Origin: Cavenderia fasciculata
Lineage: Eukaryota; Evosea; Eumycetozoa; Acytosteliales; Cavenderiaceae
Direction of reading: 5' to 3'
DNA length: 64,000 nt
NCBI RefSeq assembly: GCF_000203815.1
Contig: NW_004457624.1
Coordinates: forward strand, 3,186,354-3,250,353
Shown here: positions 34,349 to 46,103 of the stretch, piece by piece
How the letters are laid out: each line of letters starts with the position of its first letter
Position numbering within the stretch: the first letter of the stretch is position 1
Notes under the pieces: generated by a model
What the model was told of the DNA's origin: nothing
The model's input: the letters and a program-made list of their open reading frames with translations, nothing else
The model's database searches: none
Program-made: the position numbers and the translations under genes

Positions 34349-34646
34349 TTCTATCTATATCTATATCTATATATCTATCTCTACAAACAAGTAAGTAATA
34401 AATACTTTAATTAAAGTTAAATGATTCGTTTGTCTCTGTCTCACCTCTCAGACCCTCCTCTCATTGTGAAATTTTGAAAAATGAGAGAAAAGAGAAAATA
34501 GACACACTCTGAGTTTGAGCACTTCAAGCAAGATATCTATCTTTATCTTTGTCATTTTCATCATCAATTTATTTATTATTTGTATATATAGTATCAAAGA
34601 TAGATAGTATAGATAGGATAGGATAGATAGAGTGATCAATAGAGAG
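34349..34646. promoter_or_regulatory. Bidirectional promoter between ELP4 and CLF1
   Basis: Only 298 bp separate two divergent start codons. (TATC)n-like runs lie next to both starts, with GAGAG strings near 34481-34496. Two housekeeping genes share this space, so coupled expression is likely but not shown. Confidence 0.5.
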
Positions 34647-36835
34647 ATGTCAAATCTAAATAATGGTGCACAAAATGCAATGCCAAGTAAAGTAACTAAA
34701 GTAAAGAACAAGTCGGCGGCACCGATACAGATTACTTCGGAACATATATTACGTGTTGCATTGGACGGTGCAGCAACAGAGACACCAAAGGCACCAAAAC
34801 AACATATCACAGATCAAGATGAACTAGAAGCATATCGTACACGAAAGAGAAAGGGATATGAAGAGACGTTGATCAGAACCACTTCAATGGTCGTCTTTCA
34901 AAAGTATGCTTCTTGGGAAGAATCACAAAAAGAGTTTGACCGTGCTCGTTCAATCTATGAACGTTGTCTAGAGAGACACCATCGCAACGTTCAAGTGTGG
35001 CTTCGTTATGCCGACATGGAGATGCGAAACAAGTTTATCAATCATGCTCGTAATGTATGGGATCGTGCCGTAGCACTGCTACCACGTGTCCCCCAACTAT
35101 GGTACAAATACTCATTCTTTGAAGATATGATGGGTAACAGTCCAGGTGCAAGAGCTGTTTTCGATCGTTGGATGCAATGGAAACCTGAACCACAAGCATG
35201 GAACTCTTATATAAAGTTTGAAATTAGATTAAATCTTTTAGAAAATGCTAGAAATATTTTTGAAAAGTGTAAGTAACCCTAAACCTAAATGAAATGATTA
35301 ATTAATAACTTGTTTGTTTGTTTTGTTTATTTATTTTTAGATATACTTGTACATCCATTTACAAAAACATGGATAAAATATGCAAAGTTTGAAGAAAAAC
35401 ATGGTGATGTTACCAAATCAAGATCAATCTTTTCAAGAGCAATTGATTTCCTTGGTGATGAGGGATGTGATGAATCTATATTTATATCATTTGCAAAGTT
35501 TGAAGAGAGATACAAGGAAGTCGAAAGAGCTAGATTAATCTACAAATATGCATTGGATCATATTCCAAAGAGTAAAGCTCAATTATTATTTGAAACATTT
35601 ACCAACTTTGAAAAACAACATGGTGATCGTATAGGTATTGAAGATATTTTATTAAGTAAAAAAAGATTTCAATATGAAGAAGTATGTAAACAAAAAAAAA
35701 AGAAAAACAAATAAGATATGATATATATGTAGTATTTTAAAATATGTATTAATTAATTTGTTTCTTTTTCTATTTTTACTCTTTTTAGGATATAAAATTA
35801 AATTCAAAAAATTATGATGTATGGTTTGATTATACAAGATTAGAAGAAAATAATGGAGATGTCGAGAGAACAAGAGAGATTTATGAAAGAGCTATATCAA
35901 ACATACCACCAATGTATGAGAAAAAGTATTGGAGACGGTATATTTATTTGTGGATCAATTATGCATTGTTTGAAGAATTGGGTGCCAAGGACATTGACAA
36001 GACACGAGAGGTGTACCAGGCAGTGACCAAACTCATCCCACACAAACAGTTTTCATTCTCCAAGATATGGATCATGTATGCCAATTTCGAGATCCGTCAA
36101 CTGCAACTACAAAGTGCACGTCAGATTCTTGGACAGGCGTTGGGATTGGCACCCAAGCAAAAGGTGTTGGACACGTACATTCAGCTCGAGATCAAGTTGG
36201 GTAGCTTTGACCGTGTCAGAAAGCTCTATGAAAAATACATCCATCTCTACCCAGACAGCTGCGACAGTTGGTCCAAGTTTGCGCAATTCGAGGCAGAGTT
36301 GGGTGAAACTAAACGTGTGCGTGGTATCTATGAGATTGCCGTGCAACAAGAGTCGCTTGAAACACCAGAGATTGTGTGGAAGAACTATATCGACTTTGAA
36401 ATCGAACGAAAGGACTTTGGTGCCGTCCGTGCACTCTACCGTCGTCTGTTGGAGCGTACCAACCACATCAAGGTGTGGATCAGCTTTGCTCAGATGGAGT
36501 GCACCGCCGCACAAGAACCAAACAATGCTCGTGATATATTTGCAGAGGCCAACAAGGCTCTCAAGGGTGCTGCCGCCGAAAAGGAAGAGCGTTATATCCT
36601 GCTCGAAAACTGGAAGCATTTTGAAAACAAATTTGGCAACACTGAACAAATAGAAGCCATCAACAAACAGATGCCCAAAAAGGTCATCAAAAGAAGAATT
36701 GTCAAGAATGATTTCGACGAGGAAACAGTCGAAGAATATTATGACTATGTATTCCCCGAGGAACAAAGTGCTCAACCTAATCTTAAATTCCTCGAGATGG
36801 CTCAAAAATGGAAAAAACAAAAAATGGATAATTAA
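34647..36835 (+). CDS. crnkl1: Pre-mRNA splicing factor CLF1/Crooked neck (HAT-repeat protein)
   Basis: It is a scaffold of the NineTeen/Prp19 complex needed for spliceosome activation. Three exons, 34647-35268, 35341-35681 and 35789-36835, give 669 aa. Introns are GTAAGT...TTTTTAG and GTATGT...TTTTTAG with consistent phases. The N-terminus has PKQHITDQDELEAYRTRKRK. About 15 HAT repeats follow with the usual W-x-x-Y/F-x-x-x-E spacing (WLRYADMEMRNKFINHAR, WIKYAKFEEKHGDV, WIMYANFEIRQLQLQSAR). The C-terminus is basic. Length and repeat number match yeast and animal orthologues. Mid-gene DNA in exon 3 is more GC-rich than the flanks. Confidence 0.96.
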
Positions 36836-37033
36836 CAAAACAAAAAATAAAATTAAAAAAGATAAAGATAAATCAAAATCAAAATCAATCAAAAAATAAT
36901 ATAACATAAATAAGAGGAACAAAAAGAAATTATTATAAAATATTTATCTTTTTCTTTTTTTCTTTTTTTTTTGTAATCTTGAAAAATCATCATCACAAAC
37001 TATCATCATTGAACAAAGATATATAAATATATA

Positions 37034-38791
37034 ATGATAACAAATACAAATACAATACTTGTAATACCAAACTATGTATTGAAATCGATTATATTAAATT
37101 TGGAGCATCCAGCAGATCGAATATGCTTCATGTTGACTTGCAAAAGACTGTTGCAACTTGGACAACAAATAAGGTATTTGTATAAGGTGTGCTATAACTG
37201 TGCATTTCTATGCCCTCCTTTTAAATATAAGGTACCTAGTATTGGTAAGATCAAGTTGCTTGACGAGTCTATTTGCCATACACTCATGATTGCTGCATTC
37301 GAAAGGGGTATCACGACAAACCAAAGTAGCATCAGTAATGATGGTACAATCACTGAAATACATATACGTGGAAAACAACAAGACAATTGCTCGGAAATAG
37401 ACCAAGTGACTAGATACACCAAGACTGGTCCAAACAACGATCAAGTAGATATGATCAAATTTACAAGCTTTGACGACACTGACGATAGCATGGTGTGGTC
37501 AAAAGATGTATTGCCACAAGGTCTAAAGAGATTGTTGATAGACGACCCATCAGAAGTCAGGGTAGACTTGGCTAGATTACCAGATGGATTGGAGCAACTT
37601 CGTATTGGTGATTGTACAAAACTTATTTTTACACTGCCTGGAGGTGAGCTTCCTCCTAGTCTAAACAAGTTGTTTATCCGAAACTCCAACTATTATGAAC
37701 TACCGATAGTATCACTACCCATGTCACTCACAACATTACGATTAGAAGAGTATGAAGGTATATTCCCATCTCGTCAAAATTATAATATTAATATTAATAA
37801 TAATGACTCATCAACCCAACCATACCTTCCATTATCAATACAATCACTATATGTACCCGTTGAAACACTTAAATTGATACAACATAATTGGGAGATCAAC
37901 CTTCCCAACCTTGTGAGACTGGCTGTCTCTTCATTGGATCCCCATCAAAGAGAAACAGACTATCATCAATTGATCTTACCAACCTACATCAAAAAACTAA
38001 AGCTCAATTTATCTATTATTACTCTAACTGACTATGCACCTCTGCCAACCAAACTGATATCGTTAAAGTTGTCTGGACCCCTAACAGATACAACTATCCA
38101 CCCAAGTGTGTTACCAGAATCATTGGTCAAGTTAAGAATCCAATCAGGTAATCCACAGTTACTTCCAGGTTCACTACCATCGACATTGACACATTTAGTC
38201 ATTCGGTCTGGTGATTTCAATCATCCGCTACCAACTCCACTTCCATCGTCGTTAAAAGTACTCAAACTTCCAGATGGATACTCTGTACCAATACCACAAC
38301 CATACCCACCAAATCTAACAAGACTACGGTGTGGGTTTATACCAGGACTGCAGACAATGAACATGTGTCCAAATTATCCACCAACATTGACATCTGCAAC
38401 TATATCAAACTATCTAGTTGAATCGCTGCCACCTAGTATTCATACTCTATCAATCTATCGAAATTTTAATCCAGAGAAACCTAGTGCTAGTCAACTAGCA
38501 GCAATTCAAGGTTGTGGACCACCAAATATTAAGCATCTAGTAGTATCGGTGATTAATCACCAAAAAACAATACCCATCCATTTTGATACACTGGTTCATC
38601 TTGAAACATTGATGATCCGATTTAAAAGAACCACCTCTTCATCCATCACCACATTAGATAAAAGAGTATTTGCAATCAGAAGATTATCACCAGACACTCT
38701 ATTAATCCTCTCGACTGATTTACAAGGCGGTATATTCAATCGTAATGATTCTATTCAATTTCAATCTTTTTTCTATTCTTTAAGAATTTAA
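37034..38791 (+). CDS. FNIP-repeat-like protein with F-box-like head
   Basis: A single exon gives 585 aa. The head VIPNYVLKSIILNLEHPADR followed by ICFMLTCKRLLQ is the typical dictyostelid F-box-like start of FNIP proteins. The body has about 12 repeats built on L-P-x-S-L-x-x-L-x-I/L of 20-26 residues (DGLEQLRIGDCTKL, SLPSTLTHLVIRSG, PLPSSLKVLKLPDG, YPPNLTRLRCGF). They keep the P-x-S-L core of FNIP repeats but have mostly lost the FN-P motif. The frame is whole. The function is unknown. It is a distant relative of the gene at 9.8-11.2 kb. Confidence 0.75.
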   Translation: MITNTNTILVIPNYVLKSIILNLEHPADRICFMLTCKRLLQLGQQIRYLYKVCYNCAFLCPPFKYKVPSIGKIKLLDESICHTLMIAAFERGITTNQSSISNDGTITEIHIRGKQQDNCSEIDQVTRYTKTGPNNDQVDMIKFTSFDDTDDSMVWSKDVLPQGLKRLLIDDPSEVRVDLARLPDGLEQLRIGDCTKLIFTLPGGELPPSLNKLFIRNSNYYELPIVSLPMSLTTLRLEEYEGIFPSRQNYNININNNDSSTQPYLPLSIQSLYVPVETLKLIQHNWEINLPNLVRLAVSSLDPHQRETDYHQLILPTYIKKLKLNLSIITLTDYAPLPTKLISLKLSGPLTDTTIHPSVLPESLVKLRIQSGNPQLLPGSLPSTLTHLVIRSGDFNHPLPTPLPSSLKVLKLPDGYSVPIPQPYPPNLTRLRCGFIPGLQTMNMCPNYPPTLTSATISNYLVESLPPSIHTLSIYRNFNPEKPSASQLAAIQGCGPPNIKHLVVSVINHQKTIPIHFDTLVHLETLMIRFKRTTSSSITTLDKRVFAIRRLSPDTLLILSTDLQGGIFNRNDSIQFQSFFYSLRI

Positions 38792-39013
38792 ACAAAAAAA
38801 ATAAATTAAGAAAATCTATTTTTGGGTTTGGCATTCTTATTCTTATTCTTATATTCTTTGAAGATATCTTCTCTTTTGTTTAAGAAGGATCTTCTTATTA
38901 TTATTACCACTCCACTTAACGAACGACACTTGATCTCCTTGTTTTAATAGACAACATTATTTGTTTAATATATATATTTAAGAAAAGATAGATAGAAAGA
39001 AAGAAAGAAAAAG

Positions 39014-39397
39014 ATGAGTGAACAACAACCAAATAATAATAATAATCATATAGAATATATTGATGTAATGAATGAAGATGGTACACCAACTGGTACTAGT
39101 CTACCAAGAAGTGAAATACATCGATTGGGGATATGGCATAAAGTGATCCATGTATGGTTGGTCGATTGTAATGGTGACGTATTGATTCAACAACGAGCTG
39201 CAAACAAAGAGTCATTTGCATCAATGTGGGATATATCTTGTGCCGGTCACATTGAAGCTGGTATGAATAGTCGAGATAGTGCCATCAAAGAACTATCCGA
39301 AGAGTTGAGTGTACATTTAAACAATCAAGAACAATTAGAATACCTCTTTACTAGTAAAAAGAAATTTGTACTTCATAATGGTATGATATATAATATA

Positions 39398-39436
<39 letters not shown>

Positions 39437-39730
39437 ATCTCTGTCTCTCTTTCTAACTCTTGTTATTTGTTGTGTATAGGAAAATATTTAGATAATGAAA
39501 TAGCAGATGTATACTTGTTGACCTATGATCAACCGATTGACGTCAAATCCTATAAACTTCAAGTGGAGGAAGTGCAAGGTGTCAAACTCATCAAACACTC
39601 TGAGCTACGTGACATGGCAGAACGTATCGATCCTACCTTTGTCCCTCTACGACTTGAAAATCAACCCTTTGAAGAATGTACCTATAAACAATTATTCGAT
39701 GTACTAAATAAGAGATATCCTCAATACTAG
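39014..39730 (+). CDS. Nudix hydrolase, IDI/NUDT3-N-terminal-like
   Basis: Exon 1 is 39014-39380, the intron is 39381-39479 (GTATGA...TGTATAG), and exon 2 is 39480-39730, for 205 aa. The fold begins EYIDVMNEDGTPTGTSLPRS, then IHRLGIWHKVIHVWLVD, and the Nudix helix follows as GHIEAGMNSRDSAIKELSEEL (GHIEAG...ELSEEL). The order matches the Nudix domain of plant NUDT3 and isopentenyl-diphosphate isomerase-like proteins. The reaction could be diphosphate hydrolysis or isomerisation and cannot be fixed by sequence alone. The 99-bp intron is a multiple of three and free of stops, so a retained-intron product of 238 aa is formally possible. Confidence 0.85.
39399..39436. repeat. (TATC)n microsatellite inside the Nudix intron
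   Basis: About nine uninterrupted TATC units in the intron. If the intron is retained they read as Tyr-Leu-Ser-Ile repeats. A change by one unit would shift that frame. Confidence 0.9.
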
Positions 39731-39864
39731 TAGCCTCGACAAAATAAAGAAATAAATTAAAAAAAATCAAATTTTTGCCCTCAGATGCTTTTCATTGATC
39801 ACTTTGTGTAGTTGATTGTAGTAGTATTAGTAGTTATATAGTATAGTATAGTATAAAGAGAGAG

Positions 39865-40293
39865 ATGTCGTCAGGATACGGTGCTTTTGGTGGATCAGGA
39901 AGATGCTTCCCAATATGGTCTGATTTTACTACTTGTATCACCGAACAATCAATCGAATTGTGCGAACCATATAGAACCGATTACTTGGAATGTTTACATA
40001 ACTTTAAAGAAGTATGAACAACAACAACAACAACCATTCATCATAACACATAGATACAATACAAGCAATGTAGAGGCTGCAGAAGTAGTATTGAACTAGA
40101 GTGTCAATGAATGAATGGAGACACATGAATGAATACTAATCACTTCACTTCACTTCATCAACCTTCATTACATTAGTATAAATCTAGAGCATCATCAGAT
40201 TACGGAAAGGATTCAGTCGAGAGAACCAACAGAGTAAAGGAAGCTATTCAACAAGTACAAGACTACGAAGCAAAGGTTGGCAAAGAATGCTAA
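39865..40293 (+). CDS. ndufs5: NADH:ubiquinone oxidoreductase 15-kDa subunit (NDUFS5)
   Basis: It is a small accessory subunit of mitochondrial complex I, imported to the intermembrane space by the MIA pathway. It is short and split: exon 1 39865-40011, intron 40012-40176 (GTATGA...CATTAG), exon 2 40177-40293, for 87 aa. Cysteines 14, 24, 33 and 43 form a twin CX9C motif (CFPIWSDFTTC, CEPYRTDYLEC). The start SSGYGAFGGSGRCFPIW and the CLHNFKE-Y joint match plant NDUFS5 (GRC..FW.DF.EC, DYLECLHHSKE). Exon 2 is a charged helix ending in Cys-stop. It is preceded by AGAGAG and lies 134 bp after the Nudix stop. Confidence 0.9.
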
Positions 40294-41005
40294 TCTTTTT
40301 TGGATCAATAATAATAATAACATCAATGATAGAATAGACCTTTTTAATAACAAACAAACAACAAAACTCGTATTATATATATATAAAGAATTACAAAACT
40401 TAAACAACAAACTTATACCCAAAGATACTAAATAGTATCTCAATCAAACTATCATCCTTGATGGATGATCAATGATATTGAATATGGATTTGGTCAAGAA
40501 GAGAACAAGAAACTATGTTGATACAGAATGTGCAAAGACGATAATGATAACACAGGATGACGATCGTTATGAACATTGCAAACATGGTGAACGTGATGAT
40601 GATTGAAGTTCGTTCGATTCTATTCAGTTAACTATTTTGTCGGCAAAGTAATTGTCATCATCATCATATTCAACACCATGGATGGATGGATAGATGATTG
40701 ACGATCATGTGTTATAGATCGTATTAGTAGGGAGGGGGGTGTTTATAAATAGTATTTTTGGCGATATTAATATTACTACAATTTGATCTGATGAGTGTAG
40801 TCTGCGACTGCAAATATTATTTTTTGTTCTATTTTATTTTATCTCTCTCAAGACTAGTTGATTATCATCATTATTCTTTTTTCTCTCTGTTTGTCAATTG
40901 AGTAAAGGATAGATAAGATAGAGAATATTACAGTCTAGAAATAGAAAAAGAAGAAAATATAATATAATATCACGATTGATTGATTGATTGGTACTATCTA
41001 TCACC
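40294..41005. other. Intergenic, 712 bp
   Basis: It holds a small perfect stem AGATACT-AAAT-AGTATCT at about 40418-40435, which may mark the 3' end of the NDUFS5 transcript. A 44-codon ATG frame runs 40472-40606, with Asp/Arg/His-rich ends and no recognisable family; I would not call it a gene. GATGA/ATCATC runs and G-rich GGGAGGGGGG near 40730 are also present. Confidence 0.45.
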
Positions 41006-41533
41006 ATGTTGTTACAGAACGAGGCTGTTAAAGCATCTGGATTGGTTGGAGTATTGGTTGCCTATGGTCTCGTAGAATGGTGGAACCTGCAAAAGGATAT
41101 GTCATCGTCATCAAAGATCAGCAATGACACTAATAGTAATAGCATTGATACCAACAAGATAGTAGTAGAAAAGAAGGAGAATATAGAACAACAACAACCA
41201 AAACAAAAGAATAATACTAGTAATGTATCACAACAACAGTCAATAACAAACAAGAACAATATCAAGTCAAAAGATTCAATTACGGCGCCGCCAACAACAA
41301 ATACAATCATTACGACCGATGTAGCAACAACACAAACTAACACTATAAAGAAATCGAATAATAATAATCAAAGTGTAAGTCATTAATGATATTGTCACTA
41401 GTGATTGATGTTGTAGTTTATTGACTTTTTTATTCTCTCTCTCTCCGTCTATCAGATATCATATGAAAATGTAGACTCTAGTTTGATATTCTTTGATAGA
41501 AATAATCAATTAAAGAGAAGAGTATTTGATTAA
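41006..41533 (+). CDS. Small unknown protein with N-terminal hydrophobic segment
   Basis: Exon 1 is 41006-41374, the intron is 41375-41455 (GTAAGT...ATCAG), and exon 2 is 41456-41533, for 148 aa. The start MLLQNEAVKASGLVGVLVAYGLVEWWNL could be a membrane anchor or signal-anchor. A long Ser/Asn/Gln/Thr/Lys low-complexity middle follows. Exon 2 encodes a more ordered end (ISYENVDSSLIFFDRNNQLK), suggesting a short conserved C-terminal motif. I do not recognise the family. The splice signals and phase are good, so it is probably a real gene. Confidence 0.6.
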
Positions 41534-41810
41534 TTAATTAAATTGATAAATCATATCATGATGGATGTATATAAATAGATAATTTGGACTACAATAATAA
41601 TGGTTGGATGGAAAAAATAACAAAAAAAGAACAAATCAATAAGAGGATTATTTAGATTTCCATTAAGTACTTTTCCACTCCAATCATCTTTTTTCAATCA
41701 ATTGAATACGAATAACAATACGCTGTAAATAAATAATAATAATAATAATAATAATTAAAATATACTATATATTACTTTTTTTTCCTTTAATTTTTAAACG
41801 TAGGGATGGA

Positions 41811-43575
41811 TTAACGACGTTTTGAACATTTATTACAATTGCAAGTGAAACCATATTGAGAAGAAAGAATGGATTGTCTATCTTTGAATGGATTGCTTTC
41901 ATCAATGTACGAGGTTAACAACTCTTGACCCTTTTTAATATCTTGTTTGGCAATCATGACTGCTATTGCCTTGGTCACGCCGTCGCGTTGTTCTCGACCC
42001 ATCTCGATATTGGGAGCACATGAATGATTGAGACATGCAAAAATGGGAATCAAAGCACTGCCCAAACAATATTGTCTTAGTTTTGGTTGCATCTTTTTGT
42101 TTTTGGCACCTGTATTGATCACTGTCTCCTCTCCATACACAAATGTTGATATTGAATTATAATTAATTAATCCTAATATTTCATCATAAAATTTATTACT
42201 AAACACTAAATAAACAAAACAAATAAATTAGAACATTATTATTTCTTTTTTCTTTTCTTTTTTTTGTTTCTTTTTTCTTCTTACACTTTTCCAATTCTTC
42301 AATTAAAATTTTGTTATCTGATTTATATTGAATGGTATCTAGAGATGTTAGTTTAATGCCATAGGATTGTTTGAGGAATGCGAGGAGTGGTTTGTATTGG
42401 TTTTGGAGCTCTTCCAAGTTGTTGCCATTAAAACTTTTTTGAATTTGCATGAGTGGGTCGCGACGGAGATGTTGGAGTTTGCCAAGTGCCAAGTTGCAGT
42501 TCTTGACATGTCCCTTCTTTAGCTTGGTCGAGATGATGGCGATGATACGCTCGGCCAAAAGGAGCGACGCCTCTGTCGGCACGCCATGGACCATCTTTCT
42601 GTACTCGGTGATCCCATGCACCCTCGAGACAACGTCCAACTCGCCAGCCTGTGGTTGAGACATACTACCGCACTCTTGGCAATGGTATTCGTCCCACGCG
42701 TCATCTCTACACTTTTCACTACAATATTTGGTTGTATCTACAGTATTACTACCAATCATTATACGTGTACATCCATATTTACATAATACAACCTTCTCTG
42801 CTGTCTCTGTCTCTGAGACCTTTGGCAACTGACCCATACAATGATCACAAAATAATCTTTGGTATGTGTTGATGTCAAGAGATGGAGATTTGATATTGGC
42901 GTAGAGATCCGTGTCAGTAAAGACAACGTCACCCTTTTTAACATCGCATCTTGCAAATAGAGACTTGCGACGAATCTCATCGGTGTAACGCAACTCGATC
43001 TTGCCATAGTGGTCGGGTTTCTCTGTGAGGATGGGTTCGTAAAACATCTTCATCTTGCTGTTGTTGAGTCCGTTGGTGGCCTGTGTCAATAGAGTGTTGT
43101 GTGCGTTGGCAGTCTTGTCGTTGGGGTCGACTGCAATACGACGGATGCACTGCAAGTATGCATCCTTTGCCTCTTTATAACAATCGAGTCCTATCAAACT
43201 CTCTGCCATACGCAAGTACGCTTTGGCAAATGTGTCGTCAAACGATATCGATTTCTTTGCATCATCCAATGCTTCCTGATAGTTTTTTAATTGTGCTGGT
43301 GCATTCAACCAAGATACTGCACGGTTACAGTACAATTGACTTGCCAATTTCTTTAATCTTGTCATATTCTCATCTTCCTTTTCTCCATCTACAACTACTC
43401 CTCCTCCTCCTCCTACATGTTGTTGAAGGTATTCACCAATTGCAACAACACCTTTAGAGTAACTTGAAATAGCTTCCTTGTAGTTTTGTTTAGAGTATTC
43501 TTGATTTCCTCTATCTTTGCATGATTCTGCTAGTTGTATAGTTTCTTGTAATAATAATAATACTGTATCTGTCAT
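41811..43575 (-). CDS. SMYD4-like TPR/MYND/SET-domain protein
   Basis: Exon 1 is 43575-42285, the intron is 42284-42206 (GTAAGA...TTTAG), and exon 2 is 42205-41811, for 561 aa. TPR-like helices come first (GNQEYSKQNYKEAISSYSKG, AYLRMAESLIGLDCYKEAKD). A split SET domain surrounds a MYND-like zinc finger (CDHCMGQL...CKYGCTR...YCSEKCRDDAWDEYHCQEC). The SET core NHSCAPN and the post-SET CNCNKC are present, so the lysine methyltransferase site looks intact. This order is that of SMYD4. Its likely substrate is a non-histone or histone lysine, unknown here. A start at 43575 is the first ATG. Confidence 0.88.
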
Positions 43576-43816
43576 TGAATTATTCAATCATATGCGAATG
43601 AAACATGTGAATGCAAATGAAATAAAAGAACATAATTTGTCTTGTCTCTCTTACTCGGTTTATTCGTTTTTTTTCACTTTTTGTTGTTCTCCCCTTTCCC
43701 TCTCTCTTGTTCATTCTTCTCTAACTCTCTTATATATATATATTTATATACATTTATATATTAATACATAGTATAGTATAGTAATAGTAGATAGATTATA
43801 TCAACTATTTGAAAAG
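43576..43816. promoter_or_regulatory. Bidirectional promoter, SMYD4-like / TRMT2A-like
   Basis: 241 bp lie between divergent ATGs, with a TATATATATATATTTATATA stretch and pyrimidine-rich DNA. There is room for two minimal promoters only. Confidence 0.5.
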
Positions 43817-44477
43817 ATGGATATCATTAAAGAAGATAAGAATCTAAAACGTACAATTGATGAGTCAATTGCTACAGATAAGGATGTTGCCGAAGGACAA
43901 GCAACAACTACAACAACCACACCATCAACTGATGAAGCAGTCATTGTAGCACCAGTCATTGTAGCTGTAGACGGTACTACCACTGTCGTTTCAACAGGTG
44001 AAGGTGATGAAAACAAGCGTTTCAAGACTGAAGATGATAACTCTGCTACCACTACTAGTACTACTACCGACGTTACTACTACCGCTGCAGATGCTACTGC
44101 TACCGCTGCTACCACTGCTACTGGAGTAGCTGGAGAAAAGATTAAATTGGTTGTATTCAATCTTCCAAAGTTCATGTCAACTGATAAGTTTAAAAAGTTC
44201 TTGGCAAAGAATAACATCACATATATAACCTGTAAAAAGGTATTTAAAGAACAATTTGGTATCATTGTTGTTGATGTATGTAAATCTAAATATAAACAAA
44301 AAGATATATATATATATATATATATATTATTACATTCAAAGATTACTTACTTGGATATTTCTTTTACTTTTTTAGGGACCAGAAAAAAAAGAAGAAGTAA
44401 TGACAAAATTGAATGGATTAGATTGTGAAGGAGGAATACTTAAAGTAATTTTAAAAGGTGATGGAAAGAACAACAAA

Positions 44478-44512
<35 letters not shown>

Positions 44513-46103
44513 TAATAATAGAAATAATCAAAATAATCAAAATAAGGAACCAGAGAAATTAAAGGTGATTGAAGATGTAGTGAATCCATGGCATTCGGTT
44601 GATTACCAAGAACAATTGGCAAGAAAGAAAAAGTATGTGACCAAGGTGTTGGCAGATATTGTACCGGCTGTTAAAAAGGATTGTGGATACAATAATACGG
44701 GCAAGTTCCCCGATTGGTTGAAAAATGCTACCAAGAATACTCCATGTTGTCCACTTGAAGAGGTGGTTGCCTCGCCGGTGGTCGACGGATACCGTAACAA
44801 GTGTTCGTACACGATTGGGCTGTTGAGTGATGGCACACCGTGTGTTGGGTTTGCGTTGGGCCGTACGGCTAATGGCGTGACGGTGGTGGGCGACCCATCT
44901 GGCTGCCGTATCATTTCGGCACGTTCCAACGCGATTAGAGCACACCTCGAAACATATGTGCGTGCCAGTGCACTCAAGCCATACGAGAAGACCACGCATA
45001 CTGGCTTTTGGCGTCAATTGACGGTGCGTGACTTTACAACGGGCGAAGCTATGGCCACCGTGCAGGTCGGTCCACAGGGTGTGGCGGCCGACGTGGTCAA
45101 GGAGACGATCGACGGGTTGACCGCACATTTCAAAGACCTGCCAGCCGACAGCCAAGCACACGTCACCTCGTTCCAAGTACAATACTATGACGGTGTGAGC
45201 AATGCCGCGCCGGTCGACCACCCCGTGACGACTGTGTACGGACCCGACCACGTACACGAGAAGCTGTTGGGCTACGAGTTCCAAGTATCGAGCAACGCCT
45301 TTTTCCAAGTCAACTCGGCTGCCACCGAAAAGTTGTATAGCAAGGTGTTGGAGTGGGCCGACTGCGCCAAAGACACTGTTCTACTCGACGTGTGCTGCGG
45401 CACCGGCACGATTGGCCAATGCGTCTCTGGCAACGTCCGTCACATTTACGGGCTCGAGCTCGCACCCGACGCTGTCAAAGATGCCATCAAGAACGCCCAA
45501 CACAACAACATTACCAACGTCGACTATCTCGTCGGCAAGGCCGAAGACACTATGAGCGGACTCGTCAGCCGTATCCACAACACCTTTGGCAACACTGTCA
45601 AAGACGGCGACATTATCGGTATTGTCGATCCACCCCGTAGCGGTCTCCACCTCGACGTCATCAAGGCACTCCGTGGGTTCGAGGCTATGAAGCGTCTCGT
45701 CTATGTATCATGTAACCAAAACTCACTCATCCAAGATGCCGCCAAACTCTCAAAAACCATCACCAACAATATGCGTGGTACCCCCTTCCGTCCAGTCAAA
45801 GCCATCGCTTTTGATCTCTTCCCTCACACTGAATTAGTTGAAGTTGTTGTATTATTTGAACGTGTAGATTATAACAACTCGAAACAACCAGAAGCAGAGA
45901 CAGTAGTAGTAGAAACAACTGCTCAACCAACCGAACCAGCTCCAACTGCAGTACCAGCTAAAATTGAAGAGCCAGTGATTACTACAACAACAGAATCAAC
46001 TCAAGTAGTAGAACCAAAAACATCTATATCAAAGTTAAATTGGGCTGAAGAAACAGACAAAGAAGAACAAGAAAAGTTGGCATCTCAAAACTCCCAAAAA
46101 TAA
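43817..46103 (+). CDS. trmt2A: tRNA (uracil-5-)-methyltransferase, TRMT2A-like
   Basis: It should make m5U54 in tRNA with SAM. Exon 1 is 43817-44275, the intron is 44276-44375 (GTATGT...TTTTTTAG), and exon 2 is 44376-46103, for 728 aa. A Thr/Ala-rich head is followed by an RRM-like domain split by the intron (IKLVVFNLPKFMSTDKFKKF), as in human TRMT2A. A Gly/Asn-rich linker includes an Asn run. The methylase has SPVVDGYRNKCSYTIG, the SAM motif LLDVCCGTGTIGQC, VDPPRSGLHLDV, and the catalytic loop VYVSCNQNSLIQD. The tail is Thr/Glu/Pro-rich. From 44750 to 45780 the DNA is much more GC-rich than both ends of the gene. Confidence 0.94.
44470..44527. repeat. (AAT)n coding run, poly-Asn
   Basis: A near-pure AAT/AAC array encodes about 19 Asn residues between the RRM-like and methylase domains of the TRMT2A-like protein. 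Confidence 0.9.

Noticed and set aside
40472-40606. 44-codon ATG frame between NDUFS5 and the unknown small gene
   Set aside because: It is too short and has no splice, homology or composition support.
44559-45308. 249-codon minus-strand frame opposite the TRMT2A-like methylase
   Set aside because: It is a shadow frame caused by GC-rich codons of the real gene.
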